Shown: positions 17,810 to 27,543, counted from the stretch's first letter. The stretch: DNA of 64,000 nt from Ochrobactrum sp. RH2CCR150 (GCA_014138095.1 JACGXE010000017.1:1-64000); one strand, 5' to 3'. A program made the numbers and translations. Notes: generated by a model from the letters alone, not told the origin.

Positions 17810-19141
17810 TTAAAGGAGGGCGCGTCGGAAGTCGCCCAGGAGGGAAGCCAGGTGGCCGAGGAAGCGGGCTGCGGCCACGCCATCGACAACCCTGTGGTCC
17901 CACGACAAGCTCATCGGCATGATCAGTCGGGGCTGGAATTCCTTGCCGTCCCATACGGCCTGCATCTGTGACCGGGCAGCTCCCAAGATAGCCACTTCCG
18001 GCGCGTTGATGATCGGAGTGAACCCCGTTCCACCGATGCCCCCGAGAGACGAAACAGAGAAGCACCCTCCCTCCATGTCGGACGGCAGGAGCTTGCCCTG
18101 CCTCGCCTTTTCCGACAGAGCGGACATCTCCGTCGCGATCTCGATCAAGCCTTTCTTGTCGCAGTCGCGTATCACCGGAACCATCAGTCCTTTGGGTGTA
18201 TCGACCGCAAAGCCCACGTGGACGTACTGCTTCTGGATCAGTTGACTCCCCTCCAGCGAGGAATTGAACCGCGGATACGCTGCGAGCGTAAGAGCGGACG
18301 CCTTCAGCATGAACGCGACCATAGTCAGCTTCACCTGAGGCTGACGTTTCTCTCCATTGACCGCGAGCCGGAAAGCCTCGAGGTCTGTCACGTCTGCATT
18401 ATCAAAGTTTGTAACGTGCGGGATATTCAGCCAGTTGCGGTGCAGGTTGGCACCTGAAATCTGCTGGATGCGCGAGAGCGGCAGACGTTCGATTTCACCG
18501 TACTTCGAAAAGTCGAACGACGGCATCGGTGGTATTCCCGAAGTCGACGTGTCACGAGTGTTCCGGGCAGCCGACGGGGCGCCCCCTGTTAGCTGCGCCT
18601 TGACATACAGCTGGACGTCCCCGCGGAGGATGCGTCCACTTGGACCCGTTGCTTTGACAGCGGACAGGTCGACGCCAAGCTGTCGGGCAAAAGCTCGAAC
18701 GGAAGGAGTAGCATGGGAGTTCGTTGCGATGTCGGGAACCGCGGTGGCCGTGGTAGCCTTTTGCTGCTCAACTTGTATCGCAGCCGTGCGAGCGTCCGTA
18801 TTTACAGTCGCAGCGGGTTCGGCCGTGGGCTCCGCTACGGACGATGATTGGGATACGGGAGCGGGACTTGGAGCACGAGAAGGAGCAGACGCCGTCTCTG
18901 CGACTGCTTCGATGATGATTACCGGGACGCCCTTCGAGACTTTCTTTCCAACCTCAACAAGCAGCTCGACGACCTTTCCGGCCACGGGGGACGGTACCTC
19001 GATCGTCGCCTTGTCGGACTCGAGAACGATTAACGACTGATCCGCCGCTACCGCGTCTCCGGGCTTAATCAGGACCTCCACGACGGGCACGTCCTTGTAG
19101 TCGCCGATATCCGGCAGTTCGACTGTATATTGAACGCCCAT
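17810..19141 (-). CDS. aceF: Pyruvate dehydrogenase E2, dihydrolipoamide acetyltransferase
   Basis: A 443-residue E2 with one lipoyl domain (Lys44 in ESDKATIEVP), an Ala/Pro/Ser/Thr-rich linker from about 80 to 150, a peripheral-subunit-binding domain (HATPSVRAFARQLGVDLSAV), a second linker and a catalytic acyltransferase domain ending in the DHRVVDG active-site motif. It transfers acetyl from lipoamide to CoA and builds the complex core. One lipoyl domain is fewer than the three of E. coli AceF. It lies 30 bases before lpdA and 95 bases after aceE on the same strand. Confidence 0.93.
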   Translation of the reverse strand: MGVQYTVELPDIGDYKDVPVVEVLIKPGDAVAADQSLIVLESDKATIEVPSPVAGKVVELLVEVGKKVSKGVPVIIIEAVAETASAPSRAPSPAPVSQSSSVAEPTAEPAATVNTDARTAAIQVEQQKATTATAVPDIATNSHATPSVRAFARQLGVDLSAVKATGPSGRILRGDVQLYVKAQLTGGAPSAARNTRDTSTSGIPPMPSFDFSKYGEIERLPLSRIQQISGANLHRNWLNIPHVTNFDNADVTDLEAFRLAVNGEKRQPQVKLTMVAFMLKASALTLAAYPRFNSSLEGSQLIQKQYVHVGFAVDTPKGLMVPVIRDCDKKGLIEIATEMSALSEKARQGKLLPSDMEGGCFSVSSLGGIGGTGFTPIINAPEVAILGAARSQMQAVWDGKEFQPRLIMPMSLSWDHRVVDGVAAARFLGHLASLLGDFRRALL

Positions 19142-19236
19142 GGGCGCATCCTCCCTAAATGATTGGAGTGAGCGCGCGTAACTGCGCCCATCGGCATGTC
19201 ACCATTTCGCACCCCGTAGGCGCGAAGTGTGGAACA

Positions 19237-21918
19237 TCAGCGCAACCACGGAGCGGGTTGCTCGCCATCGAGATTGTATTTCTTGATCGCGTCAGTAACC
19301 TTCTTCCGATCGATCCCGCCTTCTGCGGCGAGCGAGGACAGGACGGCGACAACTATGTGCTGTCTGTCGACTTCGAAGAACGACCGCAGCGCCTGCCGAG
19401 TGTCACTCCGACCGAAGCCGTCAGTCCCCAGCGCCAGGAAACGCGCGGACACGTAAGATGCGATCAGCTGAGGATAAGCCCTTACATAATCAGTCGCCGC
19501 GACAATAGGAGCAGACCCCGCCAGCAGTGTCTCCACATGGCTTTTGCGCACAGGCGCCTCTGCATTGAAGATATTGTTTCGCTCACATTCACGCGCATCT
19601 CGCGCGAGCTCGCTGAAGCTTGTTGCACTGAAGACCTCGGCTTCGATGCCCCAATCCCGTTTCAAAACGTCCGCGGCTGCGACGACCTCTGGAAGAATTG
19701 CGCCTGATCCGACCAACCTGACAGCGGCGGCATCCTTGGGGCCGCTCAGACGATACATGCCTTTGACTATGCCGTCTTCAACATCCTTTGGTATCGAAGG
19801 CTGCGCGTAACTCTCGTTCATGGCGGTGATGTAGTAGAATTCGTCCTCACCATCCTGCAACATCCTCCGTGCGCCGTGATCGAGTATCACCGCCATCTCG
19901 TAGGCGTAAGCTGGGTCATATGCGCGGCAGTTCGGAACCATAGCGGCCATCAAGTGGCTGTTGCCATCCTGATGCTGAAGTCCCTCGCCTCCAAGGGTTG
20001 TCTTGCCTGCAGTGGCACCGATCAGGAAACCGCGAGCTCGCTGATCGGCTGCTGCCCAGATAAGATCCCCGATACGCTGGAACCCAAACATGGAATAGTA
20101 GATGTAGAACGGCAGCATTGCCTTGCCGTGAACGCTGTATGACGTAGCCGCAGCGACCCACGACGAGATCGCCCCAGCCTCTGTGATGCCTTCCTCAAGC
20201 AATTGACCGTCGACGGACTCCTTGTAGAAGAGCATCGAACCAGCATCTTCGGGCTCGTAAAGCTGCCCAACTGGTGAATAGATGCCGACCTGCCTGAAGA
20301 GATTGTCCATCCCGAACGTACGAGCTTCGTCAGCGACGATGGGTACAATCCGGGGGCCCAGTTCCTTGCTCTTCAGCAGGTTGCTGAAGAGACGGACTGC
20401 TGCCACTGTTGTCGACATTTCCTTGTTGTCGGCTCGTACCGCGAAGTCCGCGTAAGTCGCGAAGGCGGGAACTTCCGTTCGCTCGACCGACTTCTGGCGC
20501 TTAGGTAAATATCCACCGAGCGACTCGCGACGGGCTCGCAGGTAGGCGAGCTCGGCTGAGTCCTCGGCAGGCTTGAAGAATTCTAGGTCTTCGACCTGTT
20601 GATTGGTAAGAGGGAGATTGAACTTATCCCGAAAGGCGATCAGCGCATCGATGTCCAACTTTTTCGCTTGATGAGCGGTCATCCGGGATTCTCCCGCTCC
20701 ACCCATGCCGTAGCCTTTCTTCGTCTTTGCAAGGATCACCGTCGGGCGCCCCTTAGTCTCCTTGGCGGCTTTGAATGCCGCGTAGAGCTTGCGGAAGTCG
20801 TGGCCCCCGCGCTTCAGCTGGTCGATGTCTTTGTCTGACATATGTGCAACCAGCTTCCGCACCTCGGGGTCTTCGTCGAAGAAATTCGCAAGGTTATAGG
20901 CGCCGTCTTTCGCGCCCAACGTCTGGTATTTACCGTCGACGGTCTCAGCAAAGCGCTTCAGAAGATTATGATTTTCGTCTCGGGCGAATATCGGATCCCA
21001 TTCCGAACCCCAGAGAACCTTGATCACATTCCAGCCAGCGCCCTTAAAAAGGCTTTCCAGCTCTTGGATGATTTGCCCATTGCCGCGAACAGGGCCATCG
21101 AGGCGCTGCAGGTTGCAGTTGATGATAAAGGTCAAGTTATCCAGCTTTTCGCGGGCAGCGAGCGAGAGCGCGGCTATGGACTCGGGCTCATCCATTTCTC
21201 CATCGCCGAACACGCCCCAGACATGCTGTTTGTCGGTGTCATACAGCTTTCTGTCGCGGATGTAGCGCATGAAGCGAGCTTGATAGATGGCGCTGATCGG
21301 GCCGATACCCATCGAACCGGTGGGGAATTGCCAAAAATCGGGCATCAACCAGGGATGAGGATAGGAGCACAGGCCATCCCCCGTGATTTCCTGTCGATAG
21401 TGAGCCAGGTTCTCTTCGTTGAGACGACCTTCGAGGAACGCGCGTGCATAGACACCGGGGGCCGAGTGCGGCTGGAAGAATACGAGGTCACCCCCGTGGG
21501 CTTCACTCTTTGCCTGGAAGAAGTGATTGAAGCCGATTTCGAAGATTTCTGCTGCGGAAGCGTAGCTTGCGACGTGACCGCCCAGCTCGCCGTAAGCTCG
21601 GTTGGCGCGAACGACCATCGCGAGCGCATTCCATCGAATGATCGACGTAATACGCTCCTCCATCGCTAGATCGCCTGGGAAGGGAGGCTGCTTGCTCAGC
21701 TCAATCGAGTTTCTGTACGGCGAATATGGGAGGCTTTCCTCCACGACACCAAGCTGCTTCGCTCGACGATCGAGTGCATCCAGCAAGTAACGCGCGCGAC
21801 GCCCGCCTTCCACCTTGTTTACCGCTTCGAGCGACTGCAGCCAATCCAGCGTCTCTACAGGATCACTGTCCGTTGGGTTAGCTGCGCTTGCTATCGTTTG
21901 ACCGGAAATCTCGTCCAT
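19237..21918 (-). CDS. aceE: Pyruvate dehydrogenase E1, homodimeric type
   Basis: An 893-residue homodimeric E1 of the E. coli AceE type. The thiamine-diphosphate motif is present as GDGEMDEPES (238-247) through NCNLQRLDGPV, and full-length family blocks run from MEERITSIIRWNALAMV to the C-terminal transketolase-like domain (SDTRQALRSFFEVDR). It decarboxylates pyruvate and loads acetyl onto E2 lipoyl groups. Most alphaproteobacteria use a heterotetrameric PdhA/PdhB E1 fused to the lipoate pathway, so this operon is probably an acquired or specialised second PDH. It is divergent from an Lrp/AsnC regulator. Confidence 0.95.
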   Translation of the reverse strand: MDEISGQTIASAANPTDSDPVETLDWLQSLEAVNKVEGGRRARYLLDALDRRAKQLGVVEESLPYSPYRNSIELSKQPPFPGDLAMEERITSIIRWNALAMVVRANRAYGELGGHVASYASAAEIFEIGFNHFFQAKSEAHGGDLVFFQPHSAPGVYARAFLEGRLNEENLAHYRQEITGDGLCSYPHPWLMPDFWQFPTGSMGIGPISAIYQARFMRYIRDRKLYDTDKQHVWGVFGDGEMDEPESIAALSLAAREKLDNLTFIINCNLQRLDGPVRGNGQIIQELESLFKGAGWNVIKVLWGSEWDPIFARDENHNLLKRFAETVDGKYQTLGAKDGAYNLANFFDEDPEVRKLVAHMSDKDIDQLKRGGHDFRKLYAAFKAAKETKGRPTVILAKTKKGYGMGGAGESRMTAHQAKKLDIDALIAFRDKFNLPLTNQQVEDLEFFKPAEDSAELAYLRARRESLGGYLPKRQKSVERTEVPAFATYADFAVRADNKEMSTTVAAVRLFSNLLKSKELGPRIVPIVADEARTFGMDNLFRQVGIYSPVGQLYEPEDAGSMLFYKESVDGQLLEEGITEAGAISSWVAAATSYSVHGKAMLPFYIYYSMFGFQRIGDLIWAAADQRARGFLIGATAGKTTLGGEGLQHQDGNSHLMAAMVPNCRAYDPAYAYEMAVILDHGARRMLQDGEDEFYYITAMNESYAQPSIPKDVEDGIVKGMYRLSGPKDAAAVRLVGSGAILPEVVAAADVLKRDWGIEAEVFSATSFSELARDARECERNNIFNAEAPVRKSHVETLLAGSAPIVAATDYVRAYPQLIASYVSARFLALGTDGFGRSDTRQALRSFFEVDRQHIVVAVLSSLAAEGGIDRKKVTDAIKKYNLDGEQPAPWLR

Positions 21919-22052
21919 GGTTTATTCCTCCTGATTTAGAACGCTTGTACCATAAAGACAGGAGTGGTTTATGCTGATTATGGACGTTGCGGCGGTGAAA
22001 TCGGCATATCGTGCTTCTAGATGCATGCGGAGCAGCAGAAATGGGGTGCTTT

Positions 22053-22538
22053 ATGAAGATTGATAACTTTGATCGCAAGATACTCGCGGAACTTCAGAAA
22101 TCGAGCAAGCTCACCAACGTTGAGCTCGCCTCACGCGTCGGATTGTCTCCGTCGCCTTGTCTCGCGCGCGTCAAAGCCCTCGAGGCGACCGGTATAATCA
22201 AAGGACATGTTGCCTTACTGGACTCGGAGAAGCTCGGCGGCACTATCAGTATTTTCATCCATGTGACGTTGGAGCGTCAGTCCGAGCAGGTATTAGGGCT
22301 GTTCGAGGCTACCGTCAGCCAGCTCCCGGAGGTCATGGAGTGCTATTTGATGTCAGGCGATGCCGACTATTTATTGAGGGTCGTCGCTCGGGATACCGTA
22401 GCGCTTAGAGACTTTATCCTGGACAAGCTCTCGAAGACCGCGGGTGTTGCGAACATCAGGTCGAGTTTCGCTCTAAAGCAGGTAAAGTACAACACCTCCC
22501 TCCCCATCGCCGAGTTGTGGCCCGCGACCGCCAAGTAA
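22053..22538 (+). CDS. Lrp/AsnC-family transcriptional regulator
   Basis: A 161-residue regulator with an N-terminal winged helix-turn-helix (DNFDRKILAELQKSSKLTNVELASRVGLSPSPCLARVKAL) and a C-terminal RAM/AsnC ligand domain ending VMECYLMSGDADYLLRVV...NIRSSFALKQVK. The ATG at 22053 is chosen because MKIDNFDRKIL is the standard family start; the frame reaches to 22011. It is transcribed away from aceE with a 134-base shared control region, so it likely regulates the PDH operon in response to an amino acid or related metabolite. No PdhR-type GntR gene is present. Confidence 0.88.
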   Translation: MKIDNFDRKILAELQKSSKLTNVELASRVGLSPSPCLARVKALEATGIIKGHVALLDSEKLGGTISIFIHVTLERQSEQVLGLFEATVSQLPEVMECYLMSGDADYLLRVVARDTVALRDFILDKLSKTAGVANIRSSFALKQVKYNTSLPIAELWPATAK

Positions 22539-22612
22539 CTGGGAGCTGCTATCGGACGCCGATCTTGATCAGGTGAACCGCACCGAGTTTGCCGGAGGCC
22601 ATTTGGTTTGCG

Positions 22613-22930
22613 TCATGCGGCCATAGCTGGTTCATCCAGCATGGCGTGGTATCGCTCTTCAGCCTCGGCTGGCGGCATGTTTCCGATTGGCTCCAGAAGT
22701 CGTCGGTGGTTGAACCAGTCGACCCATTTCAGAGTGGCGAATTCTACCACCTCTAAGTTCTTCCATGGCCCGCACCTATGAATGACTTCGGGCTTATGGA
22801 GACCGTTGATCGTTTCGGCGAGTGCATTGTCGTAACTGTCGCCGACGCTTCCGACAGAAGGCTTTATGCCAGCTTTCGCCAACCTCTCGGAGTAGCGGAT
22901 AGACAACTATTGAACGCCCCTGACGCCCTC
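22613..22930 (-). pseudogene. IS3-family transposase OrfB, C-terminal remnant
   Basis: The frame encodes the last third of an IS3-family OrfB: SIRYSERLAKAGIKPSVGSVGDSYDNALAETINGLHKPEVIHR, then WNxxRLLEPIGNMPPAEAEERYH. The third catalytic Glu (in NALAETINGLHK) is present. Upstream, the frame continues as GVQ-stop-LSIRY, where intact copies have GVQYLSIRY, so a Tyr codon has become TAG; a second stop follows before homology ends near 22930. The first ORF and most of the DDE domain are missing. No inverted repeats could be fixed. Confidence 0.75.
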
Positions 22931-23003
22931 CTAAGAGTCAAGCCGCGATTTGGCGAATGATCGTTTCGCCGCATGGCGGCAGCCAGTCAATCCCGCAGTC
23001 GCC

Positions 23004-23927
23004 TTAAACTCTGCCTGAGATGTTGCCAATGCCCTGAAGGTATGGATTTTCCGAGGCCGCAAGGTAGCCCGTGAGAAACGTCACAAGTGTTCCGATTGGA
23101 CTTGTCGGGGAGTCGTCCTCGGAGACGACCGCAATTTCGGTCATCGGGAGCGCAGGCCAATGGTCGGGTGCTTGTAGGGTCGTCATGCTTCCGCGAACGA
23201 ATGTCGCGCCAAGCACGGTGATGCCAAGACCGCCCGCGACGGCTGCTTGTACGCCCATCAGGCTTGAGGCAGTGCAAACTGACATCCACTCCTGTCGAAC
23301 CGAATCCAATGCGGTGATCATTATGTCCCGGTACGCGCAGGGAGCGCGCAGCATAACGAGCCGAGCCGGCTGAGAAAAGTCGACCTCGTAGTCGCTGCTC
23401 GCTGTCCAGACCAAAGGCTCCCGCCAGATCACGCGGCCCTTCTTTGCCCCGCCATCCTTTTTTGCAATGACAGCATCCAGTTGGCCATCTCGGTAGGCTG
23501 CGTGGAGCTCGCCGCTCAGTCCGGTCATCAGCTCGAGGTGGACGTCTGGATAGACGTGACTAAACCTGGACAACAATTGGGGCAGTTGGGAAGGAATGAA
23601 GTCTTCGCATATTCCCAGTCGCAAATTCCCACTTGTTGTCGGTCGCATCAAATCGCGTACCACGGCATCGTTCAAATCGAGCAATCGTCGGGCTGAGGCT
23701 AGAAGGCGCTCCCCATTTCGGGTCAGTACCACGGCCTTCGCTGTTCGCTCGAACAGCTTCTGGCCAAGGGTCGCCTCCAAACGCGATATCCTCTGGCTGA
23801 TTGCCGACTGTGAGCGGCCTACAAGCTCTGCTGCGGTGGTAAAGCTTCCTGAAAGAGCGACGGCGCTGAAAGAGCGAAGCAAATCGATTTCGAGGTCTGG
23901 AACGCGCATTGGAAAGTCCCTGTTCAT
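23004..23927 (-). CDS. LysR-family transcriptional regulator
   Basis: A 307-residue LysR regulator: winged HTH at about 8-65 (LRSFSAVALSGSFTTAAELVGRSQSAISQRISRLE), hinge helix and a two-lobe effector domain (LRLGICEDFIPSQLPQLLSRF). Starts at 23927 or, six codons later, at MRVPDLEIDLL; both retain the whole DNA-binding domain. It is divergent from the quinone oxidoreductase at 24157-25137, the usual arrangement for a LysR protein and its target, though a repeat element separates the two. Confidence 0.88.
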   Translation of the reverse strand: MNRDFPMRVPDLEIDLLRSFSAVALSGSFTTAAELVGRSQSAISQRISRLEATLGQKLFERTAKAVVLTRNGERLLASARRLLDLNDAVVRDLMRPTTSGNLRLGICEDFIPSQLPQLLSRFSHVYPDVHLELMTGLSGELHAAYRDGQLDAVIAKKDGGAKKGRVIWREPLVWTASSDYEVDFSQPARLVMLRAPCAYRDIMITALDSVRQEWMSVCTASSLMGVQAAVAGGLGITVLGATFVRGSMTTLQAPDHWPALPMTEIAVVSEDDSPTSPIGTLVTFLTGYLAASENPYLQGIGNISGRV

Positions 23928-23941
23928 AGCAAGGTTACTAG

Positions 23942-24029
23942 AGCATAATCCGACCGGAGTGAAACGAGGATCGATAAGATTATGCTTGAAATAGAAAGGG
24001 TAGAGCGCCGATCTGATTCATTCAGATCG
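23942..24029. repeat. Two palindromic elements between LysR and oxidoreductase genes
   Basis: AGCATAATC (23942-23950) pairs with GATTATGCT (23978-23986). CGATCTGA (24009-24016) pairs with TCAGATCG (24022-24029). Both are perfect. They resemble the dispersed palindromes of alphaproteobacterial intergenic DNA rather than a LysR box, and would separate the divergent promoters. Confidence 0.55.
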
Positions 24030-24156
24030 AAACGCGATCTAACATGAGCGAAGCGCCACGTCATTAGTAAAGCTAATAGGGTCAAGAAGTATTATTCGTT
24101 TGTCTGATTTATGAACATCGCTTACCCGTCAGTGATACACAAACGGGAGATTTGTC

Positions 24157-25137
24157 ATGAGAGCACTAATCCTAAAAGAACACGGCCCGACCAGCAATTT
24201 CGAGGTCCAGGACATCGAAACTCCTCGCCCGGGTCCGGGGCAGGTGGTTGTCCGGATAGCAGCGGCTTCGCTCAACCCGATCGATAACAAAATCCGCGCA
24301 GGTCTTCCTATCGGCCCAGAACTTCCGTCTGTGATCGGCTGCGACTTCGCTGGAGTGATCGCGACGATCGGGGATGGCGTTGAAGGCTTTTCAGTCGGAG
24401 ACGAGGTATTCGGCTGCGCTGGCGGCGTGAAGGGACGCGGTGGCGCTCTTGCCGAGTACATTGCCGCAGACCAGGAGTTGATCGCGAAACGGCCATCGAA
24501 CATTTCAGTGAAAGAGAGTGCGGCGCTTCCTCTGGTGTCGATTACCGCAACAAACCTGCTTGAGCGCCTACAACTGCGTGAAGATGACAACCTTCTCATC
24601 CATGGCGGCGTAGGCGGCGTCGGGCACATCGCGCTTCAACTCGCGAAGCGTATCACCAACTCGATCACAGTGACTGTCGAGAATGAGGATGACGCACGCG
24701 TTGCACTTTCGCTGGGTGCCAGCGAAGCGATCTTGTTCAAGCAAGAGAGCCCTGCCGAATACAAGCAGCGTCTGACCGAGGGGCGAGGCTTCTCCGCTAT
24801 CATCGATACAGTCGGTGGTCCGAACCTCATAAATTCCTTCGAGGCGGCCTCCCTCGACGGACGCATCGCAACGACGGCGGCAAGGGCCACCCTGGATCTC
24901 GGACTTGTCCACGCCAAGGGCCTCACATTGCATGGAATTTTCATGCTCATCCCGATGCTCCATAATCACGAGAAAGCCAAGCACGGCGAGATCCTGAGGA
25001 ACATAGCCAAGATAGTCGAGGCGAGTCAGCTCAGTCCCATTGTGGATGATCGCAGCTTTTCGCTGGACCAAGCGCCGCATGCTTATGACGAGCTGGAAGG
25101 TGGGCGTGCGAAGGGCAAACTGGTCATTGATATCTAG
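24157..25137 (+). CDS. NAD(P)H quinone oxidoreductase/zinc-less alcohol dehydrogenase family
   Basis: A 326-residue MDR-superfamily oxidoreductase. The N-terminal GroES-like domain has the NPIDNKIRAGL and GCDFAGVIATIGDGVEGFSVGDEVFG blocks; the cofactor domain has IHGGVGGVGHIALQLAK. The zinc-binding Cys cluster is absent, so it belongs to the zeta-crystallin/quinone-oxidoreductase branch. These enzymes reduce quinones or enones with NADPH in the cytoplasm. The divergent LysR gene is the likely regulator. Confidence 0.88.
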   Translation: MRALILKEHGPTSNFEVQDIETPRPGPGQVVVRIAAASLNPIDNKIRAGLPIGPELPSVIGCDFAGVIATIGDGVEGFSVGDEVFGCAGGVKGRGGALAEYIAADQELIAKRPSNISVKESAALPLVSITATNLLERLQLREDDNLLIHGGVGGVGHIALQLAKRITNSITVTVENEDDARVALSLGASEAILFKQESPAEYKQRLTEGRGFSAIIDTVGGPNLINSFEAASLDGRIATTAARATLDLGLVHAKGLTLHGIFMLIPMLHNHEKAKHGEILRNIAKIVEASQLSPIVDDRSFSLDQAPHAYDELEGGRAKGKLVIDI

Positions 25138-25147
25138 AGCGTTTCAT

Positions 25148-25323
25148 CTTTTGACGGAATCTTATCAGGCATTATCGAGATAGTTTTGGCAATCGGCGGG
25201 CTGGATGGTTGCGACCAAGCTGCCGATATGACGCTATGTGTGGGCGATGGCGCGCTTTTGCGCATTTCTCACCCAATGTTTAATCTTGGAGATGGCCTGT
25301 TCGATCGTACTTAGGTCCGGCGC
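25148..25323 (-). pseudogene. IS630-family transposase C-terminal remnant
   Basis: Reading the minus strand from 25323 gives APDLSTIEQAISKIKHWVRN, then AQKRAIAHT-stop-RHIGSLVATIQPADCQNYLDNA. This is the end of an IS630-family DDE transposase: the NPIEQ-like motif with the catalytic Glu, the K-x-KHW helix, and the ECxNYxxNxGY tail. It carries an internal TAG and a TGA near the end. It adjoins the truncated IS66 tnpC exactly where tnpC homology stops (about 25323), and the tnpC stop codon is read from this foreign DNA. Confidence 0.7.
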
Positions 25324-26663
25324 ATGTAATCCATGGCCTTGACCACATCGGATGAACTGGACAGTGTAGCACGCTCTTTTATTAGCCATTCATGCATATC
25401 ATCGAACAGCAGCTTGCTCTTTTTCTGCCGCTCTTTGACCCGTTCTTCAGCGCTCAGTCCATTGATCTGCCGCTCAATGTCAAACAGTGCATCGAAACGC
25501 CTAACGGCTTCAAGCGCAATGGGCGATATTGGCCTGCCATTCCGCTTACGATCCCGGGCGCTTTTCTCAATATCAGCCAGTTCAAAGAATTTCCGTCGTG
25601 CATGTGTATGACAAAAGGCGAATGTAATCGGGATCTCTTTCATTTGCGCGACCGCAATCGGTTCAAACCCGTTGTAGCAATCCGTTTGCAGAATGCCGCC
25701 GTATCTGGCCAGATGCTTCTGCGGGTGCGCGCCGCGCCGATCACCCGAAGCATAATAGACTGCCGCGGGCGATGCCTGGCCATTGAATGGTTGATCATCT
25801 CTCACATAAGTCCAGATGCGTCCGGTTGTGCATTTGCCTTTCGCCCGGATGGGAATGGTGGTGTCATCACCGTGAAGTCGCTCAGCCGCAAAGACATGAC
25901 TTTCGATCAGGTTGAAGAGTGGCATCAACGCGGATGTTCCAAGCCCCACCTGATCCGCAAGCGTCGAGGTCGACAGATCCATGCCTTCGGATTTGAACCG
26001 CGTGCTCTGACGGTTGAGCGGAATGTGCATGCCAAACTTGTCGAATAAAATAGTAGCCAGCAATTGGGCTCCAATAAAACCGCGTGGCGTGGCATGGAAC
26101 GGCGCCGGTGGCTGGCTGATTGCTTCGCAATCCCGACAAGTGAACTTTTCTCGCACCGTCTCAATCACCTTGAAGCGGCGCGGAACTTCTTCCAGCGTCT
26201 CAGTAATGTCTTCACCCAGTTTCGATAGGCGTGATCCCCCGCAACACGCGCAAACCGTTGGGGCTGCAATCACAACGCGCTCACGTTCAATATCTTCCGG
26301 CCATGGCTTGCGAACTGGACGTTTGCGCGTAAACGAACGCACGCTTGACGCTTTGGCAGATGCCACCTGTGCGGCGGCCTCATCTTCGCTCGCAGACATC
26401 ACGAGTTCTTCAAGCTGCAACTCCAGTTGATCAAGCAGACGCGCTGTGCGCTCGGAACGCTGACCGCGCAATTCTCGTCTGAGCTTCTCTATCTTTAATT
26501 CCAGAGCAGCGATCAACGCATCATTGTCAGAAAGCATGGCTTGCGCATTGGCGGCTTGCGCTACAGCAACGTCACGTTCTGCCACAATTATAGTATGCTC
26601 AGCCAGCAGCGCCAAATAGGCACTTTCAAGGTCTGCAGGAAGATCGAATGGCTTCAAACGCAT
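25311..26663 (-). pseudogene. tnpC: IS66 transposase TnpC, C-terminally truncated
   Basis: About 450 codons of an IS66 TnpC: coiled-coil leucine-zipper region (DALIAALELKIEKLRRELRGQRSE), Zn-finger cysteines (CACCGG, CRDCE) and catalytic Asp in LHGDDTT and LQTDCYNGF. The usual protein continues about 60-90 residues with an NNxxERAxR segment holding the third acidic residue and a DELLPW tail; both are missing. The last genuine residues are SDVVKAMDYM; the final few residues and stop come from an IS630 remnant. The transposase should be inactive. ATG at 26663 is preferred to the longer TTG start. Confidence 0.8.
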
Positions 26664-26707
26664 GAAGCAATTCAATCATATTCTCCTGCAATTTCAACCA
26701 AATAATG

Positions 26708-27061
26708 CTACCCAACCCGCGTTGGACGCCATGTTTCCTGCGGATTGCGCCAGTCAATTCCAGCGAGCAAATAACTCAGCTGGGCCGGTGATATTGTAAC
26801 AGCGCCACCTTCAGCAGATGGCCAGATAAACTTGCCCCGTTCGAGCCTTTTTGTGAATAAACAGCTCCCCTGGCCGTCATGCCAGATCACTTTTAACAAA
26901 TCACCACGCCGCCCCCGAAAGCAAAACAAATGGCCACCCAGTGGATCAAGTTTCAGAACTTCCTGCACGCGCAACGATAATGAGGGAAACCCACATCGCA
27001 TATCCGTATGGCCCGTCGCAATCCACACCCGCACATCCTGACCTGAAGGAAGCGTAATCAT
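26708..27061 (-). CDS. tnpB: IS66 accessory protein TnpB
   Basis: A 117-residue IS66 Orf2 family protein with the full set of blocks: MITLPSGQDVRVWIATGHTDMR, LFCFRGRRGDLLKVIWHDGQG and KRLERGKFIWPS. It is required for transposition together with TnpA and TnpC, but its biochemical role is not established. The start overlaps the tnpA stop (ATGA). Length and sequence look intact. Confidence 0.9.
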   Translation of the reverse strand: MITLPSGQDVRVWIATGHTDMRCGFPSLSLRVQEVLKLDPLGGHLFCFRGRRGDLLKVIWHDGQGSCLFTKRLERGKFIWPSAEGGAVTISPAQLSYLLAGIDWRNPQETWRPTRVG

Positions 27062-27495
27062 CGGTGGCGCCGTAAAACATCAAGTACACGATCTAGCGTA
27101 TCGGATAAAAAACCATCGCCAACCCGAACCCGATGCCGCGAACCAACCTCTATTTCTATCATCCCAGTCGATGACGATGAAGGCGATTGCCGATTACAGA
27201 CAGATGTAACTTCTTTAAGGCTATCGACCGGTGCACGTACATCTGGCTCCGTTGCGTAAACCTCCACAGAAAGAAATTCCGGTAACGTTGCCGTGTCGCT
27301 CAGAGGCAACCGAGAAACCTTCAGAGCCTTGCGCCATTGATAAATCTGCGACGAATCCAATTCGTAACGCCGGGCGACCGATGCAACGCTTGCGCCCGCC
27401 TCAAGCGTCGCAAGAACAATTTCTTCCTTCAATGCCGCCGGCCAGCGACGGCTTACAACGCCCTTATTAGGTAAATCTATCCTGTGAGAACTCAC
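27058..27495 (-). CDS. tnpA: IS66 accessory protein TnpA
   Basis: A 145-residue Orf1 protein with the N-terminal helix-turn-helix of IS66/IS3-type DNA-binding subunits (RWPAALKEEIVLATLEAGASVASVARRYELDSSQIYQWRKAL). It likely binds the element ends. First gene of the IS66 operon, coupled to tnpB by an overlapping stop and start. Confidence 0.88.
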   Translation of the reverse strand: MSSHRIDLPNKGVVSRRWPAALKEEIVLATLEAGASVASVARRYELDSSQIYQWRKALKVSRLPLSDTATLPEFLSVEVYATEPDVRAPVDSLKEVTSVCNRQSPSSSSTGMIEIEVGSRHRVRVGDGFLSDTLDRVLDVLRRHR

Positions 27496-27543
27496 GTGAC
27501 GCTCCTTGTGTCTCTTATGAAATTCAAGGACACAATCTTCACG

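Noticed and set aside
19159..19707. Rightward frame over the end of aceE
   Set aside because: Antisense to conserved AceE residues, so a shadow; the real gene on the other strand is certain.
23942..24029. LysR operator for the quinone oxidoreductase
   Set aside because: The palindromes here look like dispersed repeats; arm length and spacing do not fit the T-N11-A pattern, so no operator is called.
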